A stretch of 64,000 nucleotides of DNA from Duganella zoogloeoides (GTDB taxonomy: Bacteria > Pseudomonadota > Gammaproteobacteria > Burkholderiales > Burkholderiaceae_D). Shown in pieces: positions 61,401 through 64,000 of the stretch. Made by a program: the position numbers and the translations under genes. The stretch's first letter is position 1. Each line of letters opens with the position of its first letter. The notes under the pieces were generated by a model that searched no databases, was not told the DNA's origin, and saw only the letters and a program-made list of their open reading frames with translations. Location of the stretch: positions 2,604,001 through 2,668,000 of the forward strand of contig NZ_CP140152.1 in assembly GCF_034479515.1 (NCBI RefSeq). Direction: 5' to 3'.

Positions 61401-61570
61401 TGGCGATGATCCCGTTGTCGCGTTCGGTATTCTGGGGGCCGATGGCGGTGGCCATCATGGGCGGACTGATTTTGGCGACGGCATTAACGCTGTTGTTCCT
61501 GCCGGCGTTGTATGCGGCGTGGTTCCGCGTCAAAAAGCCGCTTCCGACACCTGCTAATAGCGTGGAATAG
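58463..61570 (+). CDS. RND-family efflux permease
   Basis: A 1035-residue inner-membrane proton antiporter. Twelve helices in the RND arrangement with two large periplasmic loops. TM4 contains the proton-relay region GLLVDDAIIAVEMM, and the C-terminal half has GIIALFGMIIRNSVILVDQIEQD and AAAAALAMIPLSRSVFWGPMA. It resembles the broad RND group related to MexB-like and uncharacterised multidrug pumps rather than the heavy-metal CusA group; substrates cannot be read. It is coupled to the adaptor upstream. No outer-membrane factor gene follows, so it must use a shared TolC-like channel. Confidence 0.9.
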   Translation: MKGGFNLSRWALEHIPLTRYLIAVLLIGGALAYSNLGQDEDPPFTFRAMVVRAMWPGATALQMAEQVTDKLEKKLQETPGIDEISSYSKPGETLIILKLRESTSPKDVSQSWYQVRKKIGDIAGTLPPGVVGPFFNDEFGDTYGSIFALSGDGFNYAEVKEYADFVRQRLLKVPTVAKVELFGVQDEKLVIEFSHKKFAQLGIPIETIANQIATQNSVESTGVLVTPTDNLQVRVTGALKTPKDLEQLELRANGTTFRLGDFATVKRAYQDPPGDKMRFNGKEVIGLGVSMEKGGNIIVLGQNMEKTVAEIKAKLPVGITLERVSDQPEAVKASVGEFVHTLIEAVLIVLAVSFVALGLHTKPFRLDVRPGLVVALSIPLVLAVTFLFMRMLDIDLHKISLGALIIALGLLVDDAIIAVEMMVRKMEEGMSRFDAATFAYTSTAIPMLTGTLITVAGFLPIGLAKSTAGEYTFSLFSVNALALIISWVVAVTFTPYLGFLLLKVKPHADGHSEHDIFDTPGFRRFRAVVNWCVEFRKTTIAATLLVFALGIYGFNFIEKQFFPDSSRPELMVELWTPEGTSFAANEAQVKKFEAFVTKLPGVVSVTSYVGTGSPRFYLPLDQIFPQTNVSQIVVLPKDLAARAALRDQITRVFEKDFPEVRGRVKLLPNGPPVPYPVQFRVTGTEVAKVRAIADQVKDIMRANPNAIGVNDNWNESVKVLRLDLDQDKMRALGVTSQTVMRAANTILSGTTVGQFREDIRLIDIQIRQPIEERNTISVLNDTNIPTASGKYVPISQLARAHFVWEPGVVWREGREWAITVQADVGDHIQGPTVSSQIEPELKALRAALPAGYAITIKGAAADSGTAEASIAANLPLAIFIIFTLLMLQLHSFSRALLVFLTGPLGVAGAALALLLLGRPLGFVANLGIIALFGMIIRNSVILVDQIEQDIAAGHDPWTAIVESAVRRCRPIILTAAAAALAMIPLSRSVFWGPMAVAIMGGLILATALTLLFLPALYAAWFRVKKPLPTPANSVE

Positions 61571-61687
61571 CGGGAAAATAAGCGAAAAATGGTGCATTAA
61601 TCCGGTTGGTTTAAAAAACACCACATTTCACTAAAAAACCCGTTAGAATATCGCGTTGAAGTTGAAAGCCCCCGAGTCTACCGGGGT

Positions 61688-61720
61688 AAGGGCGACCGTT
61701 TTCACTTACGGGTCGCCCTT
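61688..61720 (+). terminator. Probable intrinsic terminator after the RND operon
   Basis: AAGGGCGACC pairs with GGTCGCCCTT, perfect 10-bp arms, followed by TTTGCTTTTG. A smaller hairpin, CCCCG-N7-CGGGG, lies just before it (61670-61686). It sits 118 bases after the permease and 20 bases before the tRNA. The interrupted T-run leaves a structured RNA leader possible. Confidence 0.5.
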
Positions 61721-61740
61721 TGCTTTTGTGCAAACATGCC

Positions 61741-61827
61741 GCGAGGATGGCGAAATTGGTAGACGCACCAGGTTTAGGTCCTGACGCCAGCAATGGTGTG
61801 GGGGTTCGAGTCCCCCTCCTCGCACCA
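61741..61827 (+). tRNA. tRNA-Leu, anticodon TAG
   Basis: An 87-base class II tRNA including an encoded CCA. The acceptor arms GCGAGGA and TCCTCGC pair perfectly. The anticodon stem CAGG/CCTG surrounds the loop TTTAGGT with anticodon TAG. A long variable arm, typical of leucine tRNAs, lies between the anticodon stem and the GGGGGTTCGAGTCCCCC T-arm. It reads CUN leucine codons. Only 31 bases separate it from the tig start, an arrangement common in Burkholderiales. Confidence 0.95.
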
Positions 61828-61858
61828 ACTGTATTATATTTTTTTGGACGATTTTTAC

Positions 61859-63199
61859 ATGGCAACTGCAGTCGAAACCTTGGGCAAACTCGAACGTCGT
61901 ATCACGATCTCCTTCCCGCTGACCGAAGTCCGCGCTGAAGTAGAGAAGCGCCTGAAAGTGCAAGCCAAAACGGCTAAAGCACCAGGCTTCCGTCCGGGCA
62001 AAGTACCTATGAAAATGGTCGCAGCACAATTCGGTTATCAGATCGAAACCGAAGTGCTGAATGATAAAGTTGGCCGTGCTTTCAACGACGCCGCGAACGA
62101 AGCCCAACTGCGTGTTGCCGGCTACCCGAACATCCAGCCGAAGGAAGAGTCGCCAGCCGGCGTGCTGTCCTTCGACGCGACTTTCGAAGTTTACCCTGAA
62201 GTGCAGGTCGGCGACCTGACCACCGTGGAAATCGAAACCGTCAAAGCTGACGTCACCGACGTCGAAATCGACAAGACCATCGACATCCTGCGCAAGCAGC
62301 GCGTGCACTTCCACACCAAGGGCGAAGCTGGCGAACACGGCGACGGCGGCGAGCCAGTTGCCGCCAACGGCGATCGCGCTACCGTTGACTTCGTCGGTTC
62401 GATCGACGGCGTTGAATTCCCAGGCGGCAAAGCTGAAGACTACCCGTTCGTGCTGGGCGAAGGCCGCATGCTGCCGGAATTCGAAGCTGCCACCATCGGC
62501 CTGAAAGTTGGCGAAGCCAAGACCTTCCCACTGGCTTTCCCGGAAGACTACCATGGTAAAGACGTGGCCGGTAAAACCGCCTCGTTCACCATTACCCTGA
62601 AAAAACTGGAATGGGCGCACCTGCCGGAAGTTGACGGCGAGTTCGCCAAGTCGCTGGGCGTGGCTGACGGCGACATCGCCAAAATGCGCGAAGACATCAA
62701 AGTCAACCTGGAACGCGAAGTCGCTGGCCGTGTGAAAGCACGCAACAAGGAAGCCGTCATGGATGCGCTGGTGAAAACCGCCACCCTCGACGTGCCACAG
62801 TCGCTGATCGCCCAGGACACCGAGCGCCTGGCCGAAATCACCCGCCAGGACATGGCGCAGCGCGGCATGAACGTCAAGGACGTGCCATTCCCACCTGAAC
62901 TGTTCGCGGACAAAGCCGAGCGTCGCGTACGCCTGGGCCTGATCCTGTCGCAACTGGTCGGCGAAAACAACCTGCAAGCCCAGCCTGAGCAAGTCAAAGC
63001 GCAAATCGAAGACTTCGCCCAAAGCTACGAAGACCCACGCGAAGTGCTGAAGTACTACTACAGCGATCGTCGTCGTCTGGCTGAAGTCGAAGCCCTTGTT
63101 TTGGAAGAAAACGTCGTCAACTACGTGCTGGGCCTGTCGAAAACTTCGGCCAAAGGTATTGCCTTTGACGAACTGATGGGAAGCAACGCACAAGCGTAA
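61859..63199 (+). CDS. tig: Trigger factor
   Basis: A 446-residue ribosome-associated chaperone and peptidyl-prolyl isomerase. N-terminal ribosome-binding domain with the signature GFRPGKVP (residues about 43-50); central FKBP-like domain (about 160-245: [32 protein letters not shown]); long helical C-terminal domain. It shields nascent chains at the exit tunnel. Length matches the family (about 430). The ATG at 61859 is preceded by a U-rich leader with no recognisable Shine-Dalgarno. It lies between tRNA-Leu and clpP, as in many proteobacteria. Confidence 0.97.
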   Translation: MATAVETLGKLERRITISFPLTEVRAEVEKRLKVQAKTAKAPGFRPGKVPMKMVAAQFGYQIETEVLNDKVGRAFNDAANEAQLRVAGYPNIQPKEESPAGVLSFDATFEVYPEVQVGDLTTVEIETVKADVTDVEIDKTIDILRKQRVHFHTKGEAGEHGDGGEPVAANGDRATVDFVGSIDGVEFPGGKAEDYPFVLGEGRMLPEFEAATIGLKVGEAKTFPLAFPEDYHGKDVAGKTASFTITLKKLEWAHLPEVDGEFAKSLGVADGDIAKMREDIKVNLEREVAGRVKARNKEAVMDALVKTATLDVPQSLIAQDTERLAEITRQDMAQRGMNVKDVPFPPELFADKAERRVRLGLILSQLVGENNLQAQPEQVKAQIEDFAQSYEDPREVLKYYYSDRRRLAEVEALVLEENVVNYVLGLSKTSAKGIAFDELMGSNAQA

Positions 63200-63226
63200 T
63201 CCAGCTAGGCTAGAATAGAGTGCAAT

Positions 63227-63282
63227 CGGCGGCGCAAGCATCGTCGTTCCGCGCAAGCGGGGCGATATCGCTGACGCCGCCG
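63227..63282 (+). repeat. Inverted repeat in the tig-clpP gap
   Basis: CGGCGGCG (63227-63234) and CGCCGCCG (63275-63282) are perfect complements 40 bases apart, in the 123-base space before clpP. The RNA would fold into a long hairpin upstream of the clpP Shine-Dalgarno. TAGAAT at 63211-63216 could be a -10 box of clpP, but no -35 is clear. Confidence 0.35.
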
Positions 63283-63322
63283 TTCCTCCCTCTGGGCCCT
63301 AGCTGCTTCACAAGGAAAAAGA

Positions 63323-63961
63323 ATGACTGGTTATATTGGTAACGCCGACCGTAATCCTGCACTGGACACCCAAGCCCTTGGTTTGATTCCGATGGTGGTC
63401 GAACAAAGCGGCCGTGGTGAGCGCTCGTACGACATCTACTCGCGCCTGCTCAAGGAACGCGTGATCTTCCTCGTTGGCCCTGTCAACGACCAGATGGCCA
63501 ACCTGATCGTGGCCCAGCTGCTGTTCCTGGAAAGCGAAAATCCTGACAAGGACATCTCGCTATACATCAATTCCCCTGGCGGTTCGGTATCGGCCGGCCT
63601 GGCGATCTTCGACACCATGCAGTTCATCAAGCCTGAAGTATCCACCCTGTGCACCGGCATCGCTGCGTCCATGGGCGCCTTCCTGCTGGCTGCCGGCGCC
63701 AAGGGCAAGCGCTTCTCGCTGCCTAACTCGCGCGTCATGATTCACCAGCCTTCCGGTGGTTCGCAAGGTATGGCGTCGGACATCGAAATCCAGGCCAAGG
63801 AAATCCTGTATCTGCGCCATCGCCTGAACTCGATCATGGCTGACCGCACCGGTCAATCGATCGAACAGGTCGCCAAAGATACCGATCGCGACCGTTTCAT
63901 GTCGGCCGAAGAAGCGGTAGAGTACGGCATTATCGATCAGGTACTGACCAATCGTGCCTGA
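63323..63961 (+). CDS. clpP: ATP-dependent Clp protease proteolytic subunit
   Basis: A 212-residue serine protease that forms the tetradecameric ClpP barrel working with ClpX or ClpA. Catalytic Ser116 in [13 protein letters not shown] and His141 in [13 protein letters not shown]; the Asp of the triad is in the DTDRD region. The N-terminal propeptide-like stretch (first about 20 residues) precedes [29 protein letters not shown] 7 bases before the ATG fixes the start. It follows tig; clpX is expected just beyond the window, whose last 39 bases are non-coding as far as I can see. Confidence 0.98.
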   Translation: MTGYIGNADRNPALDTQALGLIPMVVEQSGRGERSYDIYSRLLKERVIFLVGPVNDQMANLIVAQLLFLESENPDKDISLYINSPGGSVSAGLAIFDTMQFIKPEVSTLCTGIAASMGAFLLAAGAKGKRFSLPNSRVMIHQPSGGSQGMASDIEIQAKEILYLRHRLNSIMADRTGQSIEQVAKDTDRDRFMSAEEAVEYGIIDQVLTNRA

Positions 63962-64000
63962 TCTGCGGGCTTCGCGATCTCCGCAATATCGCTGACGAAT

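Overview
The window is about 64 kb of high-GC chromosomal DNA. Gene content, codon use and several gene orders point to a betaproteobacterium of the Burkholderiales, most likely family Oxalobacteraceae (a Massilia, Duganella or Janthinobacterium relative). The clues are the tRNA-Leu/tig/clpP order, thrC-moeA-moaD, the hopanoid set hpnC-hpnD-hpnE, several TonB receptors, and many c-di-GMP and hybrid-kinase proteins. The family assignment is inference, because no rRNA gene is present. I see no insertion sequence, prophage, integrase, CRISPR array or replication origin. Coding density is very high and no gene-free stretch exceeds 300 bases.

Layout. (1) 1-2345: the start of a folE-like gene, a MerR/LitR-like regulator and a divergent renalase-like flavoprotein, resembling the light- and photolyase-associated clusters of other proteobacteria. 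(2) 2347-7006: a hybrid Cache histidine kinase coupled to an aminotransferase homologue whose PLP-binding lysine is glutamine, divergent from a LivK-type binding protein. (3) 7067-16908: a TonB receptor with a Gly/Pro tail, OsmC, a short RecQ, a phytase-like esterase, then a metal block (CobW GTPase, Fur/Zur regulator, FecA-like receptor) with two matching palindromes and a Fur-box-like site. (4) 17096-24464: Crp/Fnr regulator, SulP transporter, an FKBP lipoprotein, an 803-residue unknown exported protein paired with a DUF3142 protein, and an OmpA-type lipoprotein. (5) 24580-31587: a LacI regulator coupled to an odd UvrD-like helicase, then yegD, a DEDDh exonuclease and a Sel1-repeat protein. 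(6) 31754-40367: a cupredoxin with a GGDEF/EAL protein, a prolyl oligopeptidase, and a KaiC-like ATPase overlapping a hybrid kinase. (7) 40387-50807: an XRE-cupin regulator divergent from a threonine/serine degradation operon (kbl, tdh, sdaA), a second GGDEF/EAL protein, then threonine synthase with moeA and moaD. (8) 50804-57167: a flavoprotein, a GIN-domain pair and the squalene genes hpnE-hpnD-hpnC. (9) 57333-63961: an RND efflux pair, tRNA-Leu(TAG), trigger factor and clpP.

How the parts work together. The kbl-tdh-sdaA operon would turn threonine into glycine plus acetyl-CoA and serine into pyruvate and ammonia, while thrC, only 3 kb away, makes threonine. hpnC-D-E make squalene for hopanoids from farnesyl diphosphate. 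tig and clpP form the protein-quality block found in most bacteria, probably continuing into clpX and lon beyond the window.

The most unusual signals are: the lysine-less aminotransferase coupled to a sensor kinase; the LacI/UvrD-DUF5710 pair with a changed Walker A motif; three genes (yegD, the Sel1 gene, the kaiC-like gene) whose start regions sit in or beside strong inverted repeats; a strong intrinsic terminator at 18245-18282 with no adjacent gene to explain it; and a palindrome-filled promoter before the RND operon. All were found by reading the sequence; none has been tested by database search.
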